From positions 1 to 48,554 of the forward strand of contig JAAYXD010000005.1 of the NCBI GenBank assembly GCA_012516065.1: a DNA stretch of 48,554 nt, in the 5' to 3' direction. This DNA comes from Clostridiaceae bacterium (GTDB lineage Bacteria; Bacillota; Clostridia; DSM-8532). The notes below the pieces were generated by a model. That model worked only from the letters and a program-made list of their open reading frames with translations, was not told the origin of the DNA and made no database searches. Below are positions 1-8,621 of this stretch, one piece after another. A program made the position numbers and the translations under genes. Numbering within the stretch: position 1 is the stretch's first letter; each line of letters opens with the position of its first letter.

Positions 1-2
1 CT

Positions 3-2456
3 CTCCTATACGCACTTCGCGTTCTCTGGGGAGCATTAAAATTAATATTGATAATTTTTATAATGATCGGTTTTATCGGGGCCGGCCTTGGAACAGGCCT
101 TGTCTACGGATATATACAAACAACGCCCCAGCTTAATGCCGCGGATTTGCAGATAACGAAATACAATACGTTTATCTATGATGTTGAAGGAAATGTTCTC
201 GCGGAGCTTAAGCGGAATGAAAACAGGGTATGGATTGACTATGTGGAGATACCGAAAAACCTGATAAACGCGTTTATCGCCGTTGAAGACAAACGTTTCT
301 GGGAACATAAGGGCGTGGATTTCCTGAGATTTCTGAAATCAGCATATGTATCGGCCCGCGCAAAACTTACTGGTGAAGGTCAGATTGAAGGCGGAAGCAC
401 AATTACACAGCAGATGGTGAAAAACCTCACTGGTAAAAACGAGGTTACGATAAAACGCAAAATCCAGGAGGTCTGGCAGGCTTTAAAGCTTGAGCGTGAA
501 GGCCTGTCAAAAGAAGACATATTAACGCGTTATCTTAACACCGTGCCATTGGGCGGAACATTTTACGGAGTCGAAACTGCCGCGCAGGCCTATTATGGGA
601 AAGACGTCCGCGATTTGACTCTGGCCGAGTGCGCGAGTATGGCGGCTATTACGCAGTATCCTGACAGATACATGCCGCATACCGAAGAAAACAGGAAGAG
701 GAATGTCGAGCGGGCTCACCTGATCCTGAAGCTCATGCTCGAACAGGAAATGATAACACAGGAGGAATATGAACAGGCTATCCAGGAGGAAATTCATTTC
801 AGCTACAACCCCGGCGCGGGAAAAGTGACAAAAACGAGCATCCAATCGTATTTTGTCGACGAAGTAATAAAACAGGTAATGAAGGATTTAATGGAATACA
901 AAGGTGTCAGCAGTCAAACCGCCGAGGATATGATTTACAACTCGGGTCTTAAGATATACACGACCCTTGTTCCGAAAGTTCAGAATGCGCTTGATTACGT
1001 GTACATGGATAAGGATGTCGAAGAGACATTTTTCCCGAAAATTAACGAAGAAGCCGAGCGCAGGGGCGAAATCCCGCAATCGGCTATGGTTGTGCTTGAT
1101 CCGCAAACCGGCGCTGTCTGCGGATTATACGGCGGCTACGGCGAAAAAAAGGGCAGCGTGTTCAACCGGGCCACACAGATGGAACGATCCCCCGGTTCAA
1201 GCATAAAACCGCTGCTTGTATACGGACCCGGAATTGAAACCGGACACATAACAATGGCTACGCTTGTTGATGACGTGCCGCAGCATATGAGACTTTATGA
1301 CCCGTCAATCCCTGAAAAAGAGCGTCAGCAGATATATCCGAAAAACGTGGAAAACATAAACTTCGGGCTTACAACCGCACTGGAAGGGCTTGTAAAATCC
1401 CGCAACGTAGTCGCTGCGCTTTTACTGCGCGATTTTACCGGGTTCAATACGGGCCTTACTTATCTTGAAAGGGTTGGGCTTCCGCGCTGGGAAGACAACG
1501 GCAGGGTAGCGATAGCAATGGGAGGTTTTACTAACCGCATGAGCCCGCTTCAGATGGCGGCCGCATATTCGGTGTTCATGTATAAGGGAATGTACTGGGA
1601 ACCGTATTTTTACACCCATGTCGAGGACCATGAAGGCAATACGATACTTGAGAAAAAGCCCGAAGGCAGAAAAGTTTATTCCGAGCAAACGGCATTTATT
1701 ATGAATTATATGCTTCAGCAGGTTGTACAAAGAGGAACCGCCGCTGGTTACGGCGTGAAAAACAAAAACGGCGTGCCCATACCCACGGCGGGAAAAACCG
1801 GAACTTCCGATAAAAACCTTGATAAATGGTTCTGCGGCGGCACGCCTTATTATGTCGCCGTAACCTGGTATGGTTATGATAACAGGGAAGTGCCTATTTC
1901 GCTTAAAAACGCCGAATACACAAACGCGTTAAGGATATGGAACGCGGTAATGAATATGATACATGAGGATCTTGAACCTGTGGAATTCTACAGCACGATG
2001 CCGGCGAAGATTGTGAAGAGAGAGATATGCCTTGATTCGGGGCTTTTGCCTACAGATTACTGCAAACAGGATCCCAGAGGCTCGCGTATACAGGAAATGT
2101 ATTTTATCGAAGGTACGGAACCCGCTTACGGTGACGACTGCGATGTACATTACAAGGCAAAGGTTTGCACGGTCTGCAAAGACGAACACGGAAGGCCGAT
2201 GCTGGCCAACGAATTCTGCCCGCCCGAGCTGACAAAGGAACAGGTATTCATACGAAGGCCGAAAGAGTATAAACCGGCATTTCCGGGTGATCCGTACCCT
2301 GAAGACTGGAAATATGAAATATACGAAGGTGAATACTGCACAATCCACAACCGGTTTAACACGCAGGGCGGCGCTCCCGCAGCCGGCACACCCGATTCCG
2401 GGCAGCCTTCGGCAAGTCCGGGCGGCACTCAGTCGGATCCCGTCATTGGCTATTAA
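3..2456 (+). CDS. Class A penicillin-binding protein (PBP1A family), 5' end outside window
   Basis: Bifunctional cell-wall enzyme: a glycosyltransferase (GT51) polymerises lipid II and a transpeptidase crosslinks the stem peptides, outside the membrane. The frame is open from base 3 to the stop. A TTG at 48 would be a possible start, but the hydrophobic segment already begins upstream of it (LRVLWGALKLILIIFIMIG), so the true start lies before the window. Visible motifs: EDKRFWEHKGVD with the catalytic Glu, GGSTITQQMVKN, then in the transpeptidase SPGSSIKPL (SxxK), KSRN (SxN) and KTGTS. A Cys-containing segment (ICLDSG, DYCKQD, CTVCKDE, EFCPPE) follows the transpeptidase, and the protein ends in a Gly/Pro/Ser-rich tail. 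Recognition as a class A PBP is secure; which paralogue it is cannot be decided. Confidence 0.95.
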   Translation, partial: LLYALRVLWGALKLILIIFIMIGFIGAGLGTGLVYGYIQTTPQLNAADLQITKYNTFIYDVEGNVLAELKRNENRVWIDYVEIPKNLINAFIAVEDKRFWEHKGVDFLRFLKSAYVSARAKLTGEGQIEGGSTITQQMVKNLTGKNEVTIKRKIQEVWQALKLEREGLSKEDILTRYLNTVPLGGTFYGVETAAQAYYGKDVRDLTLAECASMAAITQYPDRYMPHTEENRKRNVERAHLILKLMLEQEMITQEEYEQAIQEEIHFSYNPGAGKVTKTSIQSYFVDEVIKQVMKDLMEYKGVSSQTAEDMIYNSGLKIYTTLVPKVQNALDYVYMDKDVEETFFPKINEEAERRGEIPQSAMVVLDPQTGAVCGLYGGYGEKKGSVFNRATQMERSPGSSIKPLLVYGPGIETGHITMATLVDDVPQHMRLYDPSIPEKERQQIYPKNVENINFGLTTALEGLVKSRNVVAALLLRDFTGFNTGLTYLERVGLPRWEDNGRVAIAMGGFTNRMSPLQMAAAYSVFMYKGMYWEPYFYTHVEDHEGNTILEKKPEGRKVYSEQTAFIMNYMLQQVVQRGTAAGYGVKNKNGVPIPTAGKTGTSDKNLDKWFCGGTPYYVAVTWYGYDNREVPISLKNAEYTNALRIWNAVMNMIHEDLEPVEFYSTMPAKIVKREICLDSGLLPTDYCKQDPRGSRIQEMYFIEGTEPAYGDDCDVHYKAKVCTVCKDEHGRPMLANEFCPPELTKEQVFIRRPKEYKPAFPGDPYPEDWKYEIYEGEYCTIHNRFNTQGGAPAAGTPDSGQPSASPGGTQSDPVIGY

Positions 2457-2484
2457 AAAAACCCCCAATCAAGGGGGTTTTTTT
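2455..2484. terminator. Bidirectional rho-independent terminator
   Basis: A7-C5 / AATCAA / G5-T7 forms a stem with a U-tract on either strand. It lies directly after the PBP stop codon (2454-2456) and about 80 bp beyond the end of the convergent RNA methyltransferase gene, so it can serve both transcripts. Confidence 0.9.
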
Positions 2485-2563
2485 ATTTATACAAATAATA
2501 ATCCGAGTTGGTGCATTGCTCCTTATCCGGCAGCCTGCCGGGGATTTGCGTTTTCATTCGGGT

Positions 2564-3745
2564 TCAGTTCCTTTTTGGAGGTTTAGGTCCGTAATACTGG
2601 TACAAATAGCACAGTATTCCGCCGTTATAGAGTTTCCTTTTTCTGTCGGCTTTTTGTCCGAAGTGTTTTTCGAAATCGATGTCGGAAGTAATTATAAAAT
2701 AAGACCATGTTCCAAGGTTTGTTTTAAAGGTTTTGCTCATATCACGGTAAAGCACCGCGTTTTCGTTTTTATTCCCGAGCCTGTCCCCGTACGGAGGGTT
2801 TGTGACGACAATACCGTATTCAAACCGGGAAGATGCCTGTCTCATATCCCTGACCTGAAAATGGAGCATTTCGCCGACCCCTGCTTCCTTCGCATGAAAA
2901 CGGCATGTTTCTATTGCCGTGCTATCTACATCATATCCGTATATTCTCAATTTTTTTCCGCTCTGCATTAAATCGCGGGCTTCTTCAACGGATTCATTCC
3001 AGAGCTTCAAATCTATTTCCGTCCAATTCATTGCGTCAAAGCGGCGGTTAATGCCCGGGGCAATGTTCAATCCCATCAAAGCGGCCTCTATCGGAATGGT
3101 ACCTGAGCCGCAAAACGGATCAATCAGCGGTTTTTCTTCTGACCAGCGGCTTATATACAAAAGAGCCGACGCGAGCGTTTCCTTGAGCGGCGCGGCGGTC
3201 GTCAGCCTGCGGTATCCCCTTTTGTGAAGCCCGTCGCCGGAAGTGTCAAGCGCCAGGATGACCCGATCCTTCAATATCCAGAAAACTATTTTATATCTGT
3301 GTCCCGTTTCGGGAAATATATTCAGCCTGTAACGCAGCTTAAGCCTTTCGACCACCGCTTTTTTTATAATCGACTGGCAGTCGGATATGCTCATCAGCTT
3401 CGAACGTATGCAGCTTCCGGTAACGGGGAATGCTGCGTCTTTCGGAATCCAGCGCTCCCATGCTATTGCTTTCGTTCCCTCAAATAACTGTTCGAAAGTT
3501 TCCGCATCAAACTCTCCCATTTTCAAAAATACCCTGTCCGCGCAGCGAAGCCATAAATTCGCCCTGCAGACGGCTGAAACGGGAGCTTCGAAAGTTACTT
3601 TACCGTCCTTTACATTTAAGTTATTATAACCGAGTTTCCTTAATTCCTCCGCGACAATCGCTTCAGTACCGAACGTAGAAGTAGCGATCAGACTTATTTT
3701 ATCTTCCAAAATAACAACCTTTCCCAAGTTTAGATTTTCCTGCAC
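2564..3745 (-). CDS. THUMP-domain class I RNA methyltransferase (RlmL/YpsC-like)
   Basis: Predicted S-adenosylmethionine-dependent guanine-N2 RNA methyltransferase acting on 23S rRNA. The N-terminal ~60 residues (ISLIATSTFGTEAIVAEEL) and the following THUMP region match the YpsC/RlmL family. The SAM-binding motif DPFCGSGT is near residue 208 and the catalytic NPPYG near residue 313; 393 residues is the usual family length. The longest start is GTG at 3745, directly after the TAA of the kinase gene. A TTG at 3709 has a better ribosome binding site (GGGAAAGG, 8 bp spacing) and would start the protein as LEDKISLIATS, so the first 12 residues may not be translated. It is the last gene of the thyA-folA-kinase cluster. 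Exact modified base not provable from sequence. Confidence 0.88.
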   Translation of the reverse strand: MQENLNLGKVVILEDKISLIATSTFGTEAIVAEELRKLGYNNLNVKDGKVTFEAPVSAVCRANLWLRCADRVFLKMGEFDAETFEQLFEGTKAIAWERWIPKDAAFPVTGSCIRSKLMSISDCQSIIKKAVVERLKLRYRLNIFPETGHRYKIVFWILKDRVILALDTSGDGLHKRGYRRLTTAAPLKETLASALLYISRWSEEKPLIDPFCGSGTIPIEAALMGLNIAPGINRRFDAMNWTEIDLKLWNESVEEARDLMQSGKKLRIYGYDVDSTAIETCRFHAKEAGVGEMLHFQVRDMRQASSRFEYGIVVTNPPYGDRLGNKNENAVLYRDMSKTFKTNLGTWSYFIITSDIDFEKHFGQKADRKRKLYNGGILCYLYQYYGPKPPKRN

Positions 3746-5401
3746 TTATTTAAAGCACGAGCCGCCGATAAACTCCCTCAGTATCGAATTAGGCGGTACC
3801 TCCTCGCAGCCTATGTTCACGAAATAGCTAAGGAATTCTATCAGCCTGCGGCTTTCCGAGTACTGCGGGAGATCGCGTCCGATTTTCTTCAGCAGCGGCA
3901 CTGCGTATGCCTTCAGAACTCCAAGCTCATAGATAAGCGAAGAGTTGAACATGATATCCGCTCTTTCCTGGAATGGGAATATGTTCTTTTCCTCCCCGTT
4001 TCTTACCGAAGGCCAGAGTTCTATTGTCCTTTCAGGCGGGCAGCCCCTGAACTGGTGATCCCTTACGATCCTTCTGATAAACCTTAAATCGGTCGTCGGA
4101 ATTCTGTTGTGCCTGTCAATTTTCATTGATGTAATAGCGCTGATATAAATTTTAAACTTTTTGTCTTCATCAACTTCGTCCGTAAGTCTTGGGTTCAACC
4201 CGTGAATTCCCTCAATTATAAGGATCTTGCCACCGTTCAGGTTAAGCTTGTTATTCCTGTATTCCCGTTTGCCTGTTAAAAAATTAAAGTACGGCACATG
4301 GACTTCTTCACCCCGGATCAGTTTGTTCAAATGCTCATTGAACAGCTTATGATCAACAGCGTCAAATGACTCGTAATCGGGTTTTCCGTCCTCATCAAGC
4401 GGTGTATTCTCTTTCTCCACAAAATAGTCATCGGTTGATATGTTTATCGGAACAAGGCCGTTTACACGAAGCTGGATCGACAGTCTCTGCGCAAATGTAG
4501 TTTTCCCTGACGAAGACGGGCCTGCAATAAGCACAACTTTTATCCTGTCCCTTTCTTCGTAAATCATATCGGCTATCTGGGCTATCTTTTTCTCATGGAG
4601 CGCCTCGGAAATCCTGATAAACTCGTTTATTTTCCCGGCTTCGACTATGTCGTTAAGCTTTCCGACACTATCAACGCCGAGAATATTGACCCATTTACGG
4701 TATTCGGTGAATATCTGGAACAGTTTTTCGGGTATTTCCCGCATTTCCAGCGTGTTCGGGCTTGATTTCCTCGGTGAGATAAGAACAATACCGCCGTTGT
4801 AATACTCGAGCTTAAACAGCGAAAGGTATCCCGTGCTTGGCACCATGTAACCGTAAAAATAATCCTCCGTGCCATCGAGAACATAATAACTTACGTACGG
4901 CTTTTCCCGGTATTTTATAGCGAAATACCGGTCGATCCTGTTATCCCGCAGGAACCTTTCCTTTGCCTGTTCGGTCGGCAGGGTTTCTTTCCTGAACGGG
5001 ATATCTTTTTCCACAATGCTTTTCATTCTCTTTTCAATTTTCTCAACATCCTCTTCGGTCAGCTTCATATCGACAGGCTCAAAAAAAAGGCCCCTGCTTA
5101 CCGAATGCCGGATCTCAATCTCCTTGTCCGGAAAAACATCGGTAAATGCCTTAACAAGCAGAAAAATAAGGCTTCGCTGGTAAATCCTTATACCGTCATC
5201 TGTTGTCATGTCAACAAAGGAAATATTGCAATTTTCGGTAACGGGATATGTCAATTCCCTTATTTCATTATTAACAATTCCTGCAACAATCAATGAAGTT
5301 TTTTTATGCTTAAAGTTTTTGCTGATATTTTCAAGCGTTGTCCCTTTTTCTATTCTTGTTTCCTGTCCTTCAACAACAGCGTCTATATATTCTTTTTGCA
5401 T
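3746..5401 (-). CDS. Nucleoside (uridine-type) kinase with N-terminal TGS/ThrRS-like region
   Basis: Large uridine-kinase family protein typical of Clostridia: an N-terminal TGS-like and threonyl-tRNA-synthetase-like editing region (residues ~1-230) fused to a P-loop phosphoribulokinase/uridine kinase domain. The Walker A motif GPSSSGKTTF lies near residue 291, followed by STDDYF and IIEGIHGLNP, as in Udk. It would phosphorylate a nucleoside, probably uridine or cytidine, with NTP. The gene starts 16 bp after folA and abuts the RNA methyltransferase gene, so the cluster is co-transcribed. The substrate of these long fused kinases is uncertain; the role of the N-terminal part (editing-like, RNA binding or regulation) is inference. 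Confidence 0.88.
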   Translation of the reverse strand: MQKEYIDAVVEGQETRIEKGTTLENISKNFKHKKTSLIVAGIVNNEIRELTYPVTENCNISFVDMTTDDGIRIYQRSLIFLLVKAFTDVFPDKEIEIRHSVSRGLFFEPVDMKLTEEDVEKIEKRMKSIVEKDIPFRKETLPTEQAKERFLRDNRIDRYFAIKYREKPYVSYYVLDGTEDYFYGYMVPSTGYLSLFKLEYYNGGIVLISPRKSSPNTLEMREIPEKLFQIFTEYRKWVNILGVDSVGKLNDIVEAGKINEFIRISEALHEKKIAQIADMIYEERDRIKVVLIAGPSSSGKTTFAQRLSIQLRVNGLVPINISTDDYFVEKENTPLDEDGKPDYESFDAVDHKLFNEHLNKLIRGEEVHVPYFNFLTGKREYRNNKLNLNGGKILIIEGIHGLNPRLTDEVDEDKKFKIYISAITSMKIDRHNRIPTTDLRFIRRIVRDHQFRGCPPERTIELWPSVRNGEEKNIFPFQERADIMFNSSLIYELGVLKAYAVPLLKKIGRDLPQYSESRRLIEFLSYFVNIGCEEVPPNSILREFIGGSCFK

Positions 5402-5417
5402 TCGGTTACCTCCAGTA

Positions 5418-5930
5418 TTATTTATTGTTATTCAATACCCTTTTATACTCGGTAAACTTATAGCAGATCCCTGTTTTGCTTGTCATCCATTCGCTTGAAT
5501 AAACCAATTCCCAATCATCCAGGCTGTCAAAACAGGGAAGGTACGTATCCGCAGGGAATTCGTGCCTGAACCTCGTAATATATGCCCGGGTGCAATACGG
5601 CAATAGCTGCGTGTAAACGCTTCCGCCGCCGAACACATATATTTCGCCCCGGTAATCCTTTAATTCCTCCATCAGTTCTTCAATACCGTGAACAACCAAC
5701 GCTCCCTCTACGGAATAATTCATGTCCCTTGTTAAAACAACATTCAGGCGATCCGGCAAAGGCTTGCCCGACGGAAAGGACTCAAGCGTTTTCCGCCCCA
5801 TAACGATTGCTTTCCCTTTTGTTTTTTCCGAAACGAACTTCATGTCTTCCGGAACCCTTGCAAGCAGACGGTTTTTATAGCCTATTCCCCAATTATTGTC
5901 CGCTGATGCTATTATTATCCACTCCTGCAT
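5418..5930 (-). CDS. folA: Dihydrofolate reductase
   Basis: Reduces dihydrofolate to tetrahydrofolate with NADPH, recycling the dihydrofolate made by thymidylate synthase. The 170-residue protein has the family pattern: IIASADNNWGIGYKNRLLARVPEDMKFV near the N-terminus (the equivalent of the NNxIGxxGxLPW loop), IVMGRKTLESFPSGKPLP, and YVFGGGSVYTQLLPYC. The loop has ARVPED where LPW.D is usual, so the tryptophan is replaced, while the acidic active-site residue (E/D) remains. The ribosome binding site is GGGAG, 5-6 bp before ATG. It lies 82 bp after thyA and 16 bp before the kinase gene: a dTMP/folate operon. Confidence 0.95.
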   Translation of the reverse strand: MQEWIIIASADNNWGIGYKNRLLARVPEDMKFVSEKTKGKAIVMGRKTLESFPSGKPLPDRLNVVLTRDMNYSVEGALVVHGIEELMEELKDYRGEIYVFGGGSVYTQLLPYCTRAYITRFRHEFPADTYLPCFDSLDDWELVYSSEWMTSKTGICYKFTEYKRVLNNNK

Positions 5931-6012
5931 TTTATCTCCCTTTATATTTTATTTGCCCGGTAATACTTTTACAACTCGGACTTCATGCGCACAGGGCCGG
6001 TTACTCCGTGTT

Positions 6013-6843
6013 CTAGACGGCCACGGGAATATTTTTTATCTGCGGGTGGGCTTGATAATTCTCCAGTACAAAATCCTCTACCCTGAAATCGTAAAAATTC
6101 CTGACATCCGGGTTAACAACCAGTTTCGGCGCAGGGAAAGGCTCCCTTTTAATCAATTCCTTCACAAGAGGTATATGCCTGTCATAAATATGCGCATCGG
6201 CTATCACATGCACAAGCTCGCCCGGAACAAATCCCGACACCTGCGCGAACATATGGATAAGAACCGCATACTGCGTTACATTCCAGTTGTTTGCAACGAG
6301 TACGTCCTGGGAACGCTGGTTAAGGATGGCATTCAATTTGTTCTCCGTTACATTGAATGTTATGCTGTATGCACACGGATACAGGTTCATCGCGTGCAAA
6401 TCAGAATGATTGTATAAATTCGTTATCATTCTCCTGCTGTACGGGTTGTGCTTAAGATCATACAAAACCCTGTCAACCTGATCAAACTCTCCTTCGGGAT
6501 ATTTATGCTTAATTCCCAACTGATAGCCGTAAGCCTTTCCTATTGTGCCATCCTCACCTGCCCACGCGTCCCATATCCTGCTGTTTAAATCCTGTATCCT
6601 GTTCGACTTTTTCTGCCATATCCATAATATTTCATCAATGGCAGCTTTTAGATTAGTCGGCCTTAAAGTTAATATCGGAAATTCTTCCGAAAGATCATAC
6701 CTGTTCACAACACCGAACTTTTTTATCGCGTGGGCCGGCGTCCCATCCTCCCACTTAGGCCTAACCGCCTGTCCTTCCGTGCTGAACCCGTTTTGAAGTA
6801 TATCACTGCACATTTCTATAAATATAATATCCGCTTTACTCAT
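6013..6843 (-). CDS. thyA: Thymidylate synthase, B. subtilis ThyA type
   Basis: Methylates dUMP to dTMP using methylene-tetrahydrofolate, producing dihydrofolate for FolA. With start ATG 6843 (GGAG eight bases upstream) the protein is 276 residues and aligns end-to-end with the B. subtilis/phage phi3T ThyA (WDGTPAH..., ILWIWQ.KSN, DAW..EDGTIG.AYG.QLG, C-terminal AV). The catalytic Cys is C157 in LYPCAYSITF. An upstream ATG at 6939 keeps the frame open (308 residues) and has AAGGA before it, but the added 32 residues look unrelated to the family, and 6939 would lie only about 10 bases from the predicted transcription start. Either a leader peptide or simple over-extension is possible. Confidence 0.95.
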   Translation of the reverse strand: MSKADIIFIEMCSDILQNGFSTEGQAVRPKWEDGTPAHAIKKFGVVNRYDLSEEFPILTLRPTNLKAAIDEILWIWQKKSNRIQDLNSRIWDAWAGEDGTIGKAYGYQLGIKHKYPEGEFDQVDRVLYDLKHNPYSRRMITNLYNHSDLHAMNLYPCAYSITFNVTENKLNAILNQRSQDVLVANNWNVTQYAVLIHMFAQVSGFVPGELVHVIADAHIYDRHIPLVKELIKREPFPAPKLVVNPDVRNFYDFRVEDFVLENYQAHPQIKNIPVAV

Positions 6844-6954
6844 CGCCACCACTCCGGAAGAAGTTATAATCACAACAATAAAAATCCTGCCGGATACTTC
6901 ATGCATACCGCTTTCGCAGATCACAAACTTCGGATGCATGAAATCCTTCTTTAT

Positions 6955-6983
6955 ACTATAACACGACTGAATTTTTTGCTCAA
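6955..6983 (-). promoter_or_regulatory. Sigma-A promoter of the thyA-folA operon
   Basis: On the minus strand, -35 TTGAGC, 17-bp spacer, -10 TATAGT. Transcription would start near 6948, about 100 bases before the preferred thyA start. Confidence 0.75.
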
Positions 6984-7011
6984 GCGAATAACATTCCGGT
7001 CGGTAACCCTT

Positions 7012-7026
7012 TTCATTAACAATGAA
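7012..7026. promoter_or_regulatory. Short perfect dyad upstream of the osmC-like gene
   Basis: TTCATT-AAC-AATGAA, 6-bp arms, lies between the divergent thyA promoter and the osmC-like gene, about 55 bp before its start. It could be an operator of a redox or stress regulator; no regulator is encoded nearby and the arms are short. Confidence 0.3.
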
Positions 7027-7079
7027 TTATGTAATAAACACCGGGCAAACTAATATAAAAATTTCATTGGAGGGTTATT

Positions 7080-7520
7080 ATGGGACAAATGGTATTCAAA
7101 GCATCCGCAAAACCTCAAAACGGCTTGACAATAGAATGCACCGTACGTAATTTCAAAATAATACTGGATGAACCCGAGTCTCTGGGAGGCAGCGATAAGG
7201 GTATGAACCCTGTGGAATGCCTGCTCTCAGCGCTCGGCGCATGCAAATGCATTGTTGCAAAAGCTTTTGCACAAAAGAACAGAATAAATCTTCAGGATAT
7301 ACGCATCGAACTGGAAGGCATATTGGACCCTGATGGTTTCCTGGGCAAAAACAAAGACGCTAAAATCGGATTTTCAAAAATCACTACCCGATTTTATATT
7401 AAATCCGATAACACAAAAGATGAAATTTAGAAATTCGTGGACTTCATTGAAAAACATTGCCCTGTACATGATACTATCGAAAACACACCGGTATTTTCAA
7501 CCGAGGTTTTTACAGAGTAA
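7080..7520 (+). pseudogene. OsmC/Ohr-family peroxiredoxin-like gene with in-frame TAG
   Basis: OsmC-family proteins reduce organic hydroperoxides through two cysteines. The frame starts at ATG 7080 (GGAGGGTTATT before it) and reads 116 residues with the first conserved Cys region (LGACKC, C55/C57). A TAG at 7428-7430 stops it. Reading on in the same frame gives 29 more residues to TAA at 7518-7520: KFVDFIEKHCPVHDTI, which is the standard C-terminal OsmC motif with the second redox Cys (C127) and its nearby His. One substitution (for example GAG or CAG to TAG) explains the break. The product as written would lack the second catalytic Cys. Either a recent nonsense mutation, a sequencing error, or suppression of the stop. 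A terminator follows the full-length frame, not the early stop. Confidence 0.85.
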
Positions 7521-7540
7521 TTTTAAAATCGTTTGCTGCA

Positions 7541-7567
7541 GCAGTCCGGAACCGGACTGCTTTTTTT
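7541..7567 (+). terminator. Rho-independent terminator after osmC-like gene
   Basis: GCAGTCCGG / AA / CCGGACTGC followed by T7; the innermost pair opens to form the loop. It ends the osmC-like transcript 20 bp after the full-length stop. Confidence 0.92.
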
Positions 7568-7583
7568 ATTGTCTTATAAAAAC

Positions 7584-7611
7584 TTGATTTCGCTGCCATT
7601 TGTGCTATAAT
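7584..7611 (+). promoter_or_regulatory. Sigma-A promoter of speD
   Basis: -35 TTGATT, 16-bp spacer, -10 TATAAT. It lies just after the previous terminator, giving a leader of about 85 bases before speD. Confidence 0.8.
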
Positions 7612-7705
7612 TGTTCTTGCTGCTTTTTGAGATATGAGATAAACCAAAACTCCACCTGCAGTGTTGGGGAATTACTTCAATATCGTTATAAAGGAGATGG
7701 GTGGA

Positions 7706-8509
7706 ATGGTTCAGAATCCAAAAAAACTCAAATTATACGGATTTAACAATCTTACCAAATCTCTTAGCTTCAATATTTACGATATTTGCTACGCGAAAAC
7801 GTCTGAGGATAAAAAGAAATACATTGAATATATCAATGAACAGTATAATTCCTCCAGGTTGACTGAAATCCTTATGAATGTAACTGAAATAATCGGCGCG
7901 AAAATCCTTAATATCGCTAAACAGGATTACGAACCCCAGGGTGCCAGCGTTACGTGTCTGATTTCTGAAAAAGAGGTGCCGGCCGACGCGCTTGATATTT
8001 CCTGTAACGGCGGTATTATTCCGGGTAAGGATTCGTTAGTCTGCCATCTCGATAAAAGCCATGTAACTGTGCATACATATCCTGAGAGCCATCCCGAAGA
8101 AGCAATCTCAACTTTCAGGGTTGATATTGACGTATCTACGTGCGGGCAGATATCACCGCTCAACGCGCTTGAATTCCTGATAAACAGTTTCGACTCGGAT
8201 ATAATTATAATGGACTACAGGGTACGCGGCTTTACGAGAGATGAAGACGGCCGGAAACATTTTATTGATCATTCGATAAACTCGATACAGAATTATATCC
8301 CGCAGAGTGTTATAAACCGCTATAACCTTATCGACGTAAACGTATACCAGGAAAACATATTCCATACGAAAATGCTTCTTAAGGAGATTAATCTTGACAA
8401 TTACCTTTTCGATATGGATGAAAAAGACCTGGACCCCGAAGAAAAAGAGTTTATTCGCGAAAAGCTGTGGAAAGAAATGCACGAAATTTTTTACGGCAAA
8501 AATTTTTAG
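7706..8509 (+). CDS. speD: S-adenosylmethionine decarboxylase proenzyme, long (E. coli) type
   Basis: Decarboxylates S-adenosylmethionine to supply aminopropyl groups for spermidine. The proenzyme self-cleaves to create a pyruvoyl cofactor; the cleavage site is Lys117-Ser118 in [17 protein letters not shown]. The rest closely follows E. coli Spe[23 protein letters not shown] equivalent ([14 protein letters not shown]), [24 protein letters not shown] and WKEM.EI.YG.N. Start ATG 7706 is preferred because AAGGAG lies nine bases upstream; earlier in-frame starts (7661, 7697) overlap or precede that site. 267 residues, the usual length for the proteobacterial-type form, which is also known in clostridia. 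Single-gene transcript between its own promoter and terminator; no speE (spermidine synthase) is present here. Confidence 0.96.
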   Translation: MVQNPKKLKLYGFNNLTKSLSFNIYDICYAKTSEDKKKYIEYINEQYNSSRLTEILMNVTEIIGAKILNIAKQDYEPQGASVTCLISEKEVPADALDISCNGGIIPGKDSLVCHLDKSHVTVHTYPESHPEEAISTFRVDIDVSTCGQISPLNALEFLINSFDSDIIIMDYRVRGFTRDEDGRKHFIDHSINSIQNYIPQSVINRYNLIDVNVYQENIFHTKMLLKEINLDNYLFDMDEKDLDPEEKEFIREKLWKEMHEIFYGKNF

Positions 8510-8520
8510 CTGCTTCGTGA

Positions 8521-8563
8521 AAAATGACAGGAATTATCGGTTTGATAGCTCCTGTCATTTTTT
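8521..8563 (+). terminator. Rho-independent terminator after speD
   Basis: AAAATGACAGGA and TCCTGTCATTTT form a 12-bp stem around a 17-base loop, ending in a T-run. It starts 12 bp after the speD stop. Confidence 0.88.
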
Positions 8564-8621
8564 ATGTGTGAGTTCGGGCTGTAAACTGACAAAACATCAG
8601 GCCGTACCGCGGTATTTACCG

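Noticed and set aside
7428-7430. Pyrrolysine codon in the osmC-like gene
   Set aside because: No pyl genes in the window, and OsmC proteins have an ordinary residue at this position; a point mutation is simpler.
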